This document shows, piece by piece, positions 12,231-24,630 of a stretch of DNA of 64,000 nucleotides. This DNA is from Datisca glomerata (lineage: Eukaryota; Streptophyta; Magnoliopsida; Cucurbitales; Datiscaceae). The first letter of the stretch is position 1, and each line of letters begins with the position of its first letter. The translations under genes and the position numbers were made by a program. Location of the stretch: contig QANY01005074.1 in NCBI GenBank assembly GCA_003255025.1, positions 64,252 to 128,251 on the forward strand, read 5' to 3'. The notes beneath the pieces are model-generated. The model searched no databases. It saw only the letters and a program-made list of their open reading frames with translations, and was not told where the DNA came from.

Positions 12231-13230
12231 CCTTAAATTTACTTTTGAAACACAATATATGTTTGGGATAAGAATTAGGAGTGTTGTGATCATTTTAGGT
12301 GTTTCTGGTGCCATACAAAGTCAAAAAGACCTAGTGGGACATGTTTAGTCCAAAACTAGATAAACTTGAAAAAACATGGCTCTTTTGGGCATAGCATGTA
12401 CCAGAACTAACTTTTGACACCCAATACACGTTTGGGATAAGAATTTTGAGTGATGGGGTCATTCAAGGTGCTTCTAGTTCCAACCCGGAGTCAAAAAGAC
12501 CCGACGGGACGTTTATAGACCTACACTAGGCAAACTTGGCTCTTTTGTGCATGGCATGTACTTGAATAGACTTTTGACACCCAATACACGTTTGGGATAA
12601 TAATTTGGAGTGTTGTGGTCATTTTAGGCGCTTCTAGTGTCATACGGAGTCAAAAAGACCCATTGGGACGTGTTTAGGCCAAAACGAGATGAAATGTGCT
12701 AAACTTGGATCCTTTGGGCAGGGCATGCACTCGAACTTACTTTTGACATGTAATAAGCATTTGGGATAAGAATTTGGAGTGAATTTTAGTTGCTTCTAGT
12801 GCCATATGTAGTCAAAAAGACCCAATGGGACGTGTTTAGGTCCAAACTAGATGAACTTGGCTAAACTAGGATCTTTTAGGCATGGCAAGTACTCGAACTT
12901 AATTTTGACACCCAATAAACGTTAGAGATAAGAATTTGGAGTTTTGTCATCGTTTTAGGTGCTTTTAGTGCCTTAGGGAGTCTAAAAGACCCAATGGGAC
13001 GTGTTAAGGCCCAAACTAGATCAACTTGGCTAAAACATGGATCTTTTGGGCATGCCATGTACTAGAACTGACTTTCAACATGCAATACATGTTTAGAATA
13101 AGAATTTGGAGTGTTGGGGTCGTTCTTGGTACTTTTAGTGCCATACGGAGACAAAATGATTCAATGGTACCTGTTTAGGCCCAAACTAGAGGAAATTTAC
13201 TAAACGTGGCTCTTTTGGGCATGGCATGTA

Positions 13231-14590
13231 CTCGAACTGACTTTTGAAACCTAATACATGTTTGGGATGATAATTTGGAGTGTTTTGGTCATTTTAGGTG
13301 CTTCTAGTTTCATATGGAGTCAAAAAGACCCATTGGGACGTGTTTAGGCGCAAACTATATGAACTTGGCTAAACTTTGATCCTTTAGGCATGGCATGCAC
13401 TTGAACTGAATTTTGACACCCAATGCACGTTTGGGATAAGAATATGGAGTGTTGTGATTGATTTACGTTCTTGTAGTGCCATATATAATCAAAATGGCCC
13501 AATGGGATGTGTTTAGGCCCAAACTAGATGAACTTTGCTAAACTAGGATCTTTTGGGCATGCAATGTACTCGAACTTACTTTTGACACCCAATAAATGTT
13601 TGGAATAAGAATTTGTAGTTTTATCATTAATTTTAGCCATGCGAAGTCAAAAAGATCCAATTGGATGTGTTTGGTCCCAAACTTGATGAACTTTGCTAAA
13701 CTTGGCTCTTTTGTGCACGGCATGTACTCGAACTGACTTTTGAAACCTAATACATGTTTGGGATAAAAATTTGTAGTGTTTTGGTCATTTTAGGGTCTTC
13801 TAGTTTCATACGGAGTCAAAAAGACCCATTGGGACGTGTTTAAGCGCAAACTATATGAACTTGGCTAAACTTTGATCCTTTGGGCATGGCATGCACTTGA
13901 ACTGAATTTTGACACCCAATGCACGTTTGGGATAAGAATATGGAGTGTTGTGATTGTTTTACGTTCTTGTAGTGCCATATATAATCAAAAAGGCGCAATG
14001 AGATGTGTTTAGGCCCAAACTAGATGAACTTTGCTAAACTAGGATCTTTTGGGCATGACATGACCTCGAACTTACTTTTGACACCCAATACATGTTTGGA
14101 ATAAGAATTTGGAGTTTTATCATTAATTTAGCCTTGCGGAGTCAAAAAGATCCAATTGGATGTGGTTTGGTCCCAAACTTGATGAACTTTGCTAAACCTG
14201 GCTCTTTTGGGCATGGCATGTACTCGAACTGACTTTTGAAACCTAATACATGTTTGGGATAATAATTTGGACTGATTTGGTCATTTTAGGTGCTTCTAGT
14301 TTCATACGGAGTTAAAAAGACCCATTGGGACCTGTTTAGGCGCAAACTATATGAACTTGGCTAAACTTTGATCCTTTGGGCATGGCATGCACTTGAACTG
14401 AATTTTGACACCCAATGCACGTTTGGGATAAGAATATGGAGTGTTGTGATTGATTTACGTTCTTGTAGTGCCATATATAATCAGAGAGGCCCAATGGGAT
14501 GTGTTTAGGCCCAAACTAGATGAACTTTGCTAAACTAGAATCTTTTGGGCATGACATGTACTCGAACTTACTTTTGACACCCAATAAAAG
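13231..14590. repeat. 496-bp higher-order repeat, three copies
   Basis: Three-monomer units begin with CTCGAACTGACTTTTGAAAC at 13,231, 13,727 and 14,223, an exact 496-bp period. A second marker, TTGAACTGAATTTTGACACC, gives the same period (13,401, 13,897, 14,393). The third copy breaks off about 14,590. A diverged relative of part of the unit lies near 16,440-16,700. Confidence 0.88.
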
Positions 14591-17500
14591 TTTGAGATAA
14601 GAATTTGGAGTGTTGTGCTAGTTTTAGGCACTTTTATTACCAGACAGAGCCCAAAAGACCCAATAAGACGTGTTTAGGCCCAAGCTAGATAAACTTGAAT
14701 AAACTTGGATCTTATGGGCATGGCATACACTCAAAGAGACTTTGACACTCAATACCCATTCCGGATAAGACTTTGGAGTTTTCTGGTCATTTTTGTAGCT
14801 TCAAGTGCCAAAGAGAGTAAAAAAGACCAAATGAGACGTGAAACTAGCCGAAGTTGGCTAAACTAGATGATTTTTCATAAGGAGTCAAAAAGGCCCAATG
14901 GCACGTGTTTAGACCCAAACTTGATGAACTTGGCTAAACTTGGTTCTTTTGCACATGGCATCTACTCGAACTTACTTTTGACACCCAAAACACATTTAGG
15001 ATAAGAATTTGGAGAGTTGTGGTCAGTTTAGATGCTTCTAGTACCATACAGATTCAAAAAAACCCAATGGGAGGTATCTAGGCCCAAACTAGATGAACTC
15101 GATTCAACTAGGATCTTTTGGGCACGGCATGCCCTTGAACTGACTTTTGGCACCCAATACGTGTTTGGCAAATAATTTGGAGTGTTGTGTCATTTTAGGC
15201 ACTTCTAGTGTCATATGAAGTCAAAAAGACCCAATGGGACGTGTTTATGCCGAAACTAGATGAGCTAGGCTAAACTTGTATCTTTTGGCATGACATGTAC
15301 TTCAATTGACTTTTGACACCCCAATACACATTTGGGAAAGGAAATTAAAGTGTTTTGGTCCTTTTAGGTTCTTCTAGCGCCAGACGTTGTCAAAAAGATG
15401 CAATGGGACGTGTTTAGGCCCAAACCTGACAAACTTGGCTAAACTTGGATTTTTTGGGCATGACATGTACTTGAAATCCAATACATATTTGGAGTATTGG
15501 GGTCATTCTAGGTGCTTCATGTCCCATACGGAGTCAAAAAGACCCAATTGGACATTTTTTGGCCCAAACTAAACAAACTTAGCTAAACTTAGCTCTTTTG
15601 TGCATGGCATGTACTCGAACTGACTATTAACACCCAATACATGTTTGGGATAATAATTTGAAGTGTTGTGCTCGTTTTAGGTGCTTCTAGTTCCATACAT
15701 AGTCAAAAAGACCTTTTCGGACGTGTTAAGGCGTAAAATAGATGGACTTGGCAAAACTTGGCTCTTTTTGTATGACATGTACTCGAACTGACTTTTGACA
15801 TGCAATAGACGTTTGGGAAATGATTTTGGAGTGTTGTGGTCCTTTTAGGTTCTTGTAGTGCTATACGGAGTTAAAAAGACCCAATGGGACGTGTTGAGAC
15901 TCAAACTAGACGAAATTGGCTAAACTTGGATCTTTTGGGAATGACATGTATCAAACTGACTATTGACACCCAATACATGTTTAGGATAGGAATTTGGAGT
16001 GGTGGGGTTTATTTAGGTTCTTATAATGCCTTATGGAGTGAAAAGACCAAATGGAACGTGTTTTGGCCCAAACTAGGTGAACTTGGCTAAACAAAACAAA
16101 GTGCTTTTGGGAATGGTATAAACTCGAACTGACTTTCGACACCCAATACACGTTAGGCATAATATTTGGAGTGATGTGGTCATTTTAAGTGCTTCTAGAT
16201 CCATACGGAGTCAAAAAGATCCAATGGAACGTGTTTAGGCCCAAACTAAATGAACCTAGAAAAACTTGGCTCTTTTGGGCATGGCAAGTACTATAACTGA
16301 CTTTTGACACCCAAGACACGTTTGGGATAAGGATTTGGAGTGTTAGTGTCATTCTTGGTGCTTCTAGAGCCATAACGAACAAAAAGACCCAATGGGGTAT
16401 TTTTAGGCCCAAACTAGATGAACTTTGCTAAACCTTGGACCCTTGGGCATGGCATGCACTTGAACTACCTTTTGACACCCAATACACGTTCGGGATAGGA
16501 ATTTAGAGTGTTGTGATTGTTTTACGTGCTTCTAGCTCCATATATAGTCAAAAAGACCCAATGAGATGTGTTTAAGCCCAAACTAGATGAACTTTGCTAA
16601 ACTAGGATCTTTTGGGCATGACATGTACTCGAACTTACTTTTGACCCCAATAAATGTTTGGAATAAGAATTTGGAGTTTTATCATTAATTTAGCCTTGTG
16701 GAGTCAAAAAGACCCAATGGGACGTGTTTGGGCCCAAACTAGATGAATTTGACTAAACTTGGATCTTTTGGGCATGGCATGTAGTTGAATTGACTTTTGA
16801 CTCCCAATACAAGTTCAGGATACGAATTTGAAGTGTTGTGCTAATTTTAGGTGCTTTTAGTTCCAGACAGAGTCAAAAAGATGCAATAGAACGTGTTTAG
16901 GCCCAAACTAGATAAACTTGACTAAACGTTGATCATATGGGCACGACATGCAGTCGAAGAGACTTTTGACACTCAATTCACGTTTCGGATAAGGTTTTGG
17001 AGTTTTCTAGTCATTTTTGTAGCTTCTAGTGCCAAACATAGTCAACAAGATTGAATGAGACATGACACTAAACGAACTTGGCTAAACTTGGCGAACTTGG
17101 CTAAACTAGATGAACTTGACATATGGAGTCAAAAAGATCCAATGGCACGTGTTTAGGCCCAAACTTGATGAACTTGGCTAAACTTCGTTCTTCGACGCAT
17201 GACATGTACTCGAACTTACTTTTGACACCCAAAACACGTTTAGGATAAGAATTTGGACTGTTGTGGTCATTTTAGATGCTTCTAGTGCCATACGGATTCA
17301 AAAAGACCCAATGGGACGTATCTAGGCCCAAACTAGACAAACTCGGTTCAACTTGGATCTTTTGGGCATGGCACGCCCTCAAACTGAATTTTGGCACCCA
17401 ATACATGTTTGGGAAATAATTTGGAGTGTTGTGTTAATTTAGGCACTTCTGGTGCCATACTAAGTCAAAAAGAAACCAATGGGACGTGTTTAAGCCCAAA

Positions 17501-18710
17501 CTAGATAAACTAGGCTGAACTTGCATCTTTTGTCATGACATGTACTCGAATTGACTTTTGACACCCCAATACACATTTGGGAAGGGAAATTAAAGTGTTT
17601 TTGTCCCTTTAGGTGCTTCTAGTGCAAGGCAGTGTCAAAAAGATGCAGTGGGACGTGTTTAGGTCCAAGCCTGATGAACTTGGCTAAACCTGGATCTTTT
17701 GGGCATGACATGTATGTGACATCCAATACATATTTGGAGTGTTGGGGTCATTCTAGGTGCTTCCTGTCCCATAAGGAGTCAAAAAGACCCAATTGCACTT
17801 TTTTAGGCCCAAACTAGGTAAACTTTGCTAAACTTGGCTCTTTTGTGCATGGCATGTACTCGAACTTACTTTTGACACCTAATACACGTTTGGGATAATA
17901 ATTTGGAGTGTTGTGGTCATTTTGGGTTCTTCTACTGCCATACATAGTCAAAAAGACCTATTCGGTCGTGTTAAGGCAAAAACTAGATGAACTTGGCAAA
18001 ACTTGGCTCTTTTTGGCATGACTTATACTCGAACTAACTTTTGACATCCAATGCACGTTTGGGAATGGAATTTGGAGTGGTGTGGTCATTTTAGGTGCTT
18101 ATAATGCCATACGGAGTCAAAAAGACCCAATGGGATGTGTTAAGGCTCAAACTAGATGAACTTGGCTAAACTTGTATCTTCTAGGAATGACATGTAATCA
18201 AACTGACTATTTACACCCAATACATGTTTAGGATAAGACTTTGGAGTGCTGGGTTTTATTTAGTTGCTTATAGTGCCTTACGGAGTCAAAAGACCCAATG
18301 GAATGTGTTTAGGCCCAAACTAGGTGAACTTGGCTAAACAAGGACCTTTTGGGAATGGCATAAACTCGAACTGACTTTCGACACCCAATACACGTTAGGA
18401 ATGAGAATTTGAAGTGTTGTGGTCATTTTAGGTCCTTCTAGTTCCATACGGAGTCAAAAAGATACAATGGAACATTTTTAGGCCCAAACCAAATGAACCT
18501 AGAAAAACTTGGCTTGACACCCAATACATGTTTGGGTTAAGGATTTTGAGTGTTGGTGTCGTTCTAGGTGTTTTTAGTTCCATAACGAGTCAAAAAGACC
18601 CAATGGGACATTTTTAGGCCCAAACTAGATGAACAGGGCTAACTTAGATCCTTTGGGCAAGGCTTGCACTTGAACTACCTTTTGAGACCCAATACACGCT
18701 TGGGATAATA
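14585..18710. repeat. ~2.2-kb higher-order repeat, two copies
   Basis: About 14,585-16,485 and 16,804-18,710 align in order with an offset of 2,223 to 2,245 bp. The rise in offset is explained by a ~22-bp extra GCGAACTTGGCTAAACT-type insertion near 17,090. Shared irregular monomers include the pair at 15,387-15,572 and 17,632-17,817 and the short CATTTTTGTAGCTTC monomer. A third, inverted copy of the 15,387 monomer is at 5,595-5,780. Divergence is greater than in the 834-bp repeat, so this is older. Confidence 0.8.
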
Positions 18711-19856
18711 ATTTGGAATGTTGTTATTTTAGGTGCTTCTAGTGCCATACAGAGTAAAAAAGACCCATTGGGATGTGTTTACGCCCAAACTCGATGAACT
18801 AGGCTAAACTTGGATCCTTTGGGCGTGGCATGCTTGAACTGACTTTTGACAGCCATTGCACTTTTGGGATAAGAATTGAGAGTGTTGTGATCGTTTTAGG
18901 TGCTTCTAGTGCCATACGTAGATAAAAAGTTCCAATGGGATGTGTTAAGGCCCAAACTAGACGACTTCGCTAAACTTGGCTGTCTTGGGCATGACATATA
19001 CTCGAACTTACTTTTAATACCCAATACACACTTTAGGATATGAATTTCGAGTGTTAAGGTTGGTTTAGGTGCTTCTAGTGTCATACGGAGTGAAAAAGAC
19101 CTGAGAGCACATGTTTAGGCCCAAATTAGATGAACTTGGCTAAACGTGGCTCTTTTTGGTATGGCATGTACTCGAACATACTTTTCACACCCAATAAATG
19201 TTTGGGACAAGAATTTTGAGCTTTTTGGTCATTTTAAATACTTCTAGTGCCATACGGAGTCAAAAAGATTATATGGAACGTGTTTAGGCTCAAACTAGAT
19301 AAACTTGGTTAAACTTGAATCTTTTGGGCACGGCATGCCCTCAAACTTACTTTTGACACCCAATACATGTTGATGTAAAAATTTGGATTGTTGTGTCTTT
19401 TTAGGTGCTTCTGATGCCATACTGAGTCAAAAAGACCAAATGAGACATGTTTAGGCCAAAACTAGAAGAAGTAGGTTGAACTTGGGTATTTTGGGCATGG
19501 CATGTACTCAAACAAACTTTTGACACCCAATACATATTTGGGATAAGAGCTTGGAGTTTTATGTCTTCTTAGGAGCATCTAGTTTCATACGGAGTCAAAA
19601 AGACCCAATGGGACGTGCTTAGGCCTAAACTAGGCAAACATGGCTAAATATGGCCTTTTTAGGTGTGACATATAGTCAAAAGGACTTTTGACACCCAATA
19701 CCCGTTAGGCATGCCCTCGAACTGACTTTCGGCACCCGATACATGTTTGGGATAATAATTTTTGGTGTTTCTAGTGCCATATAGAGTCATTGGCACGTGT
19801 TTAGGCCCAAACTAGATGAACTTGGCTAAACTTGGCTCTTTTAGGCATGGCATATA

Positions 19857-20720
19857 CTCAAACTGACATTTCACACCCAATACATGTTAGGCATAAGAAT
19901 TTGGATTGTTGTGGTCATTTTAGGTGCTTCTAGTGCCATACGGGGTTAAAAATTCCCAATGGGACGTCTTTAGACCCAAACTAGACAAACTTGGCTAATC
20001 TTGGGTCATTTAGGCATGGCATGTACACGAACTAACTTTTGACACCCAAAACACGTTTGGGATAAGAATTTGGAGTGTTGTGGTAGTTTTAGGTGCTTCT
20101 TGTGCCATACGGAGTCCCATTTGAACATGTTTAGGTCCAAACTAGCTGAACATGGCTAAACATCGCTCTTTTGGGCATGGCATATACTCAAACTGACATT
20201 TCATACCCAATACATGTTAGGTGTAAGAATTTGGATTGTTGTGGTCGTTTTAGTTGCTTCTAGTACCATATGGGGTTAAAAATTCCCAATGGGACATGTT
20301 TAGACCCAAACTAGACAAACTTGGCTAATCTTGAACTAGGCATGGCATGTACTCGAACTAATTTTGACACCCAATACACATTTAGGATAAGAATTTGAAG
20401 TGTTGTGGTTGTTTTAGGTGCTTTCGTGCCATACAGAGTAAAACAAATCCAATGGGGTGTGTTTGGGCCTAAACTAGATGAACTTGGCTAAACATGGCTC
20501 CGTTGGGCATGACACATACTCGAACTGACATTTGATACGCAAGACACGTTTGGGATAAGAATTTGGAGTGTTGTGGTCGTTTTAGGTGCTTCTTGTGCCA
20601 TACGGGGTTAAAAATTTCAAATGGGACGTGTTTAGACCCAAACTAGACAAACTTTGCTAATCTTGGCCCATTCAAGCATGGCATGTACTCAAACTGACAT
20701 TTGATACCCAATACATCTTA
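19857..20720. repeat. ~331-bp dimeric higher-order repeat
   Basis: Alternating monomer types recur every two units. The marker GGGGTTAAAAATTCCCAATG or a close variant begins at 19,942, 20,272 and 20,604, giving spacings of 330 and 332 bp. The flanking word CATTTCACACCCAATACATG recurs with it. Confidence 0.75.
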
Positions 20721-21433
20721 GGCGTAAGAATTTGGAGTGTTGTGGTCGTTTTAGGTGCTTCTAGTGCCATACGAAGTCAAAAAGACCTATAGGGATGTGT
20801 TGAGGCCTAAATTAGATGAACTTGGCTAAACTTGGATCCTTTGGCATGGCCTTTACTTGAACTACCTCTTGACACCCAATACATGTTTGAGATTATAATT
20901 TGGAATACGTTTGTCATTTTAGGTGCTTCTTGTGTCATACAGAGTAAAAAATACTCATTGGGACATGTGTAGGCCAAAACTACATGAACTTGGCTAAACT
21001 TAGAGCCTTTGGGCATGACATATGCTCGAACTAACTATTGATAGCCCATACATTTTTGGGATAAGAATTAGGAGTGCTGTGATCGTTTTAGGTGTTTCTA
21101 GTGCCATACAAAGTCAGAAAGTTCCAATGGGATATGTTAAGGCCTAAACTAGATCAACTTGGCTCTCTTGGGCATGACATATACTCGAACTGAATTTTGA
21201 CACCCAATACACGTTTGGGATAAGAATTTGGAATGTTGTGGTTGTTTTAGGTGCTTCTAGTGACATACAGAGTCAAAAAGACTCAATGGCACATGTTCAG
21301 GCCCAAACTAGATGAACTTAGCTAACCTTAGCTCTTTTGCACATGGCATGTACTCAAATATACTTTTGAAACGCAAAACACGTTTCGTATAAGAATTCGG
21401 AGTGTTGTGATAATTTTAGATGCTTCTAGTGCC

Positions 21434-21470
21434 AAAATGACACAACACTCAAAATTATTATCCCGAACAT
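21434..21470 (+). other. 37-bp inverted scrap of satellite
   Basis: Inside the reverse-orientation array, AAAATGACACAACACTC and the following ATTATTATCCCGAACAT read in forward orientation. The usual reverse sequence resumes at GGGACGTGTT. It could be a micro-inversion or a templated patch; the missing remainder of the monomer suggests a repair event rather than a clean inversion. Confidence 0.7.
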
Positions 21471-22956
21471 GGGACGTGTTCAAGCCCAAACTAGATGAAC
21501 TAGGCTAAACTTGTAACGTTTTCGTATGACATGTACTCGAACTGACTTTTGACATGCAATGGACGTTTCGGAAAGGAATTAAGAGTGTTTTGCTTATTTT
21601 AGATGCTTCTAGTGCCATACATAGTCAAAAAGACCTTATGGGATGTGATTAGGCCTAAACTAGGTGAACTTGTCTAAACAAGGCTCTTTTTGGGCGTGGC
21701 ATATATTTCAAACTTTCTTTTGACACCCAATACAGGTTAGGAATAATAATCTGGAGTGTTGCGGTCATTTTTTACACTTCTAGTTCCGTACGGAGTCAAA
21801 AAATCCCAATGGGACGTGTTTAGGCCCAAACTAAATAAACTTGGCAAAACTTGTCTCTTTTGGGTATACCATGTCCTCAAACTGACTTTTGGCACCCAAT
21901 TCACATTTGGGATAAGAATATGGAGTGTTGGAATTATTCTAGGTGCTTCTAGGGCCATACTAAGTGAAAAAGACCCAATTGAACATTTTTATGCCTAAAC
22001 TAGATGAACTTTGCAAAACATAGCTCTTTTTGGCATGAAATGTACTCGAACAGACTTTTGACACCCAATACACATTTGGGATGATAAATTGAGGTGTTGT
22101 GGTCATTTTAAGTGCTTTTAGTTCCATACGGATTAAAAAAGTTTTATTGGGATTTGTTAAGGCACAAACTAGATGAACATGGAAAACTTGGATCCTTTGG
22201 GATGCCATGCACTCGAACAGACTTTTGACACCCAATACAAGTTTTGGATAAGAGTTTGGAGTGTTTTGATCATTTTAGGTGCTTCTAGTGTCATACGTAG
22301 TCAAAAAGACCCAACGGGACATGTTTAGGCCCAAACTAGATGAACTTGGCTAAACTTAGGTCTTTTGGTCATTTTAGGTGCTTCTAGTGCTATACAGAAT
22401 AACAAAGACCCAATGGGACGTGTTTAGGCCTAAACTAGATGAACTTGGCTAAATGTGGTAGTTGAGCATGGCATGTACTGAACTGACTTTTGAAACCCAA
22501 TACACGTTTGGGATGAGAATTCGGAGTGTTGTGGTCAGTTTAGATGCTACTAGTGGCATACGAAGTCAAAAGACCCAATAGGATGTGTTTAAGCCCAAAC
22601 TAGATGAGCTTTGCTAAACATGGCTCTTTTGGGCATGGCATGTACTCGAAATGGCTTTTGACAACCAATACACATTTGGAATAAGAATTTGAAGTGTTGT
22701 TGTCATTTTAGCTACTTCTACCACACGGAATAAAAAAATACGCAATGGGACGTGTTTAGGACCAACTAGATGAACTTAGCTAAACATGGCTCTTCTCGGC
22801 ATGGTATGTACTTGAACTGACTTTTGACACCAAATACACATTTGGGATAAGAATTTGGAGTTTGGGGTCATTCTAGGTGCTTGTAGTGCCTTTTGACAAC
22901 CAATACACATTTGGGATAAGAAATTGGAGTGTTGTGGTCATTTTAGCTGCTTCCAC

Positions 22957-24570
22957 TGTTCCTTTTCAGGAAACCCCAGTGCAACGTCGTAGCGGGAGGG
23001 TTGTAAAACAACCTATTCACTATTAGCTAGAGGCACATGTCCTAGTGTCTGACACTGATAAGGATGATCCATTAACCTTTAAAATGGCGATGGATGATCC
23101 TGAAAAGGAGAAATGACAAGATGCCATGAACTAGGAAATGGAATCGATGCATTCCAATTCTATCTGGGAACTTGTAGATCCACCTAAAGATGTCAGGCCA
23201 TTGGATGTAAATGAATCTTCAAGAGAAGAAAATAGGTGCAGATGAAAAGTATAGACATTCAAGGCATGGCTGGTAGCCAAAGGTTATACACAAAGGGAAG
23301 GAGTCAATTATGAAAAGACATTCTCTCCCATAGCCATGCTAAAATCCATTCAGATCATTTTATCAACGGACTTAAAAATATGGCAAATGGATGTCAAGGC
23401 AGCTTTTCTAAATGGTTCTCTTGAAGAAAGCATCTATATGATGCAACCAGAAGGGTTCGTGAAAAAAGGACAATATCAAAAAGTATGCAAGTTACTTAAA
23501 TCCATTTATTGATTAAAGCAAGCATCTGGATATAAGAATCTTACTTTTGATGAGATTATTAAATCATATGGCTTTGTGCAAAATGTTGACGAAGTTTGTG
23601 TTTATAAAAATACATCGAAGACGAGATAGTGGTTTTCTTAGTTCTTTATGTTGACGATATTCTACTCATTGGAAATGATGTAAAATTTTTGTTAAAAGTA
23701 AAGAAGTGGTAAGCTGAGAAATTCCAAATGAAAGATTTGGGAGAGGCGACCAATGTTCTAGGCATCCAAATTTTAAGGGATAGAAAGAACAAGCTCTTCG
23801 CACTTTCTCAGATATCTTATATTGATAAGGTACCGGAGAGATTCTCTATGGAGAATTCCAAGAAAGGTCAATTACCAATCAGACGTGTAATTGTCCTCTC
23901 TAAAGGGCGATGTCCTAAGACACCTCAAGAAGAAGAGGATATGAGAAAGGTTCACTATGCTTCAACCGTTAGTAGTCTCATGCATGTCATGTTATGTACG
24001 AGACCAGACATCTATTATGCAGTGAGAATTATCATTCGTTATCGATCAAATCCTAGTTTAGAACATTGGATTGTAGTAAAGAACATTTTCAAGTATCTTA
24101 GTAGAATGAGAAAGTATATGTTTATTTATTCAGGTGGAGACCTGAACCCCACTGGATATAGTGATTCTGATTTTCAATCAGACAGAGACAGTCGAAAGTT
24201 GATGTCTGGATCAGTATTTATCATAGCTGGAGGGGCTATAGTATGGAGAAGTATTAAAAAATACAGTATTGCAGATTCCACTATGGAAGCTGAATATATA
24301 GCAACTTATGAAGCTGCGATGGCTCAGAAAGTTCTATACTAATCTGGAAGTAGTTCCCGATATGGGCAAGCCGCTGATTCTATACTGTGATGATAATGAG
24401 GAGATAACTAATTCTAAAGAACCGAGGAGTCACAATAGGGGCAAAGCACATATATAGGAAATATTATCTTATAAGAGAGATCGTGCATCTTGGGCATGTG
24501 ACTGTTATGAAAATAGGTCAGAACTTGGCTGATCCTTTTACCTACACTTCCTGCGAAGTCATTTGAGGGT
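22957..24570 (+). pseudogene. copia pol remnant: reverse transcriptase and RNase H
   Basis: Order of motifs: PVQRRSGRVVKQP linker upstream of RT; FKAWLVAKGYTQREGVNYEKTFSP and WQMDVKAAFLNGSLEESIYMMQPEGF, the RT palm including the first catalytic Asp; YVDDILLIGND with the catalytic YVDD at 23,647-23,658; and MKDLGEATNVLGIQI. In the RNase H region, GYSDSDFQSDRDSRKLMSGS and ADSTMEAEYIA carry the expected Asp and Glu. Reading breaks many times by stops (near 23,028, 23,117, 23,512) and frameshifts (near 23,210 and 23,625). The longest open part is 23,728-24,342. It is non-functional. The architecture matches plant copia, RT then RNase H then polypurine tract then LTR. Confidence 0.92.
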
Positions 24571-24619
24571 CATGTGTGAAACATGAGGTCGAGAGAGATG
24601 CCACATTTTCTTTAGCAGC

Positions 24620-24630
24620 AAGTGGGAGAT
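24620..24630 (+). promoter_or_regulatory. copia polypurine tract
   Basis: AAGTGGGAGAT lies immediately upstream of the TGTTGGGTGT that starts the 3' LTR. Plant copia elements commonly carry such an AAGTGGGAGA-type tract, the primer for plus-strand synthesis, at exactly this position. Confidence 0.7.

Larger units (their letters stand above)
8965..22956 (-). repeat. 169-bp tandem satellite, reverse orientation
   Basis: About 14 kb, or some 83 monomers of 165-169 bp, of the same satellite family, now reading GAGTCAAAAAGACCCAATGG on plus. Monomers vary by substitutions and short deletions (truncated units near 9,655, 22,350 and 22,880). Several local higher-order structures are listed separately. 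Frames of 60-90 codons recur here at monomer spacing and are satellite read-through. The array stops at the word GCTGCTTCCACTG, where copia sequence begins. Confidence 0.95.

Noticed and set aside
404..22956. Short frames of 60-120 codons in the satellite, such as 3,863-4,135 and 11,570-11,809
   Set aside because: They recur at monomer or higher-order spacing on both strands and translate satellite words; no independent coding signal.
404..22956. CRISPR-like regular repeats
   Set aside because: The period of about 169 bp has no constant-repeat/unique-spacer division; whole monomers diverge together, and the context is a plant nuclear genome.
404..22956. CENP-B box in the satellite (word TTCGAGTACATGCC)
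   Set aside because: The spacing and the CGGG part of the box do not match, and plant satellites are not known to need it. A centromere role is possible but not shown by sequence alone.
404..22956. tRNA-like B box (GTTCGAGTAC) suggesting SINE or tRNA origin of the monomer
   Set aside because: Only GTTCGA matches well, and no A box lies at the right distance.
23728..24342. 204-codon frame as a host gene
   Set aside because: It is the RNase H end of the copia pol remnant, bounded by frameshifts and followed by a polypurine tract and LTR.
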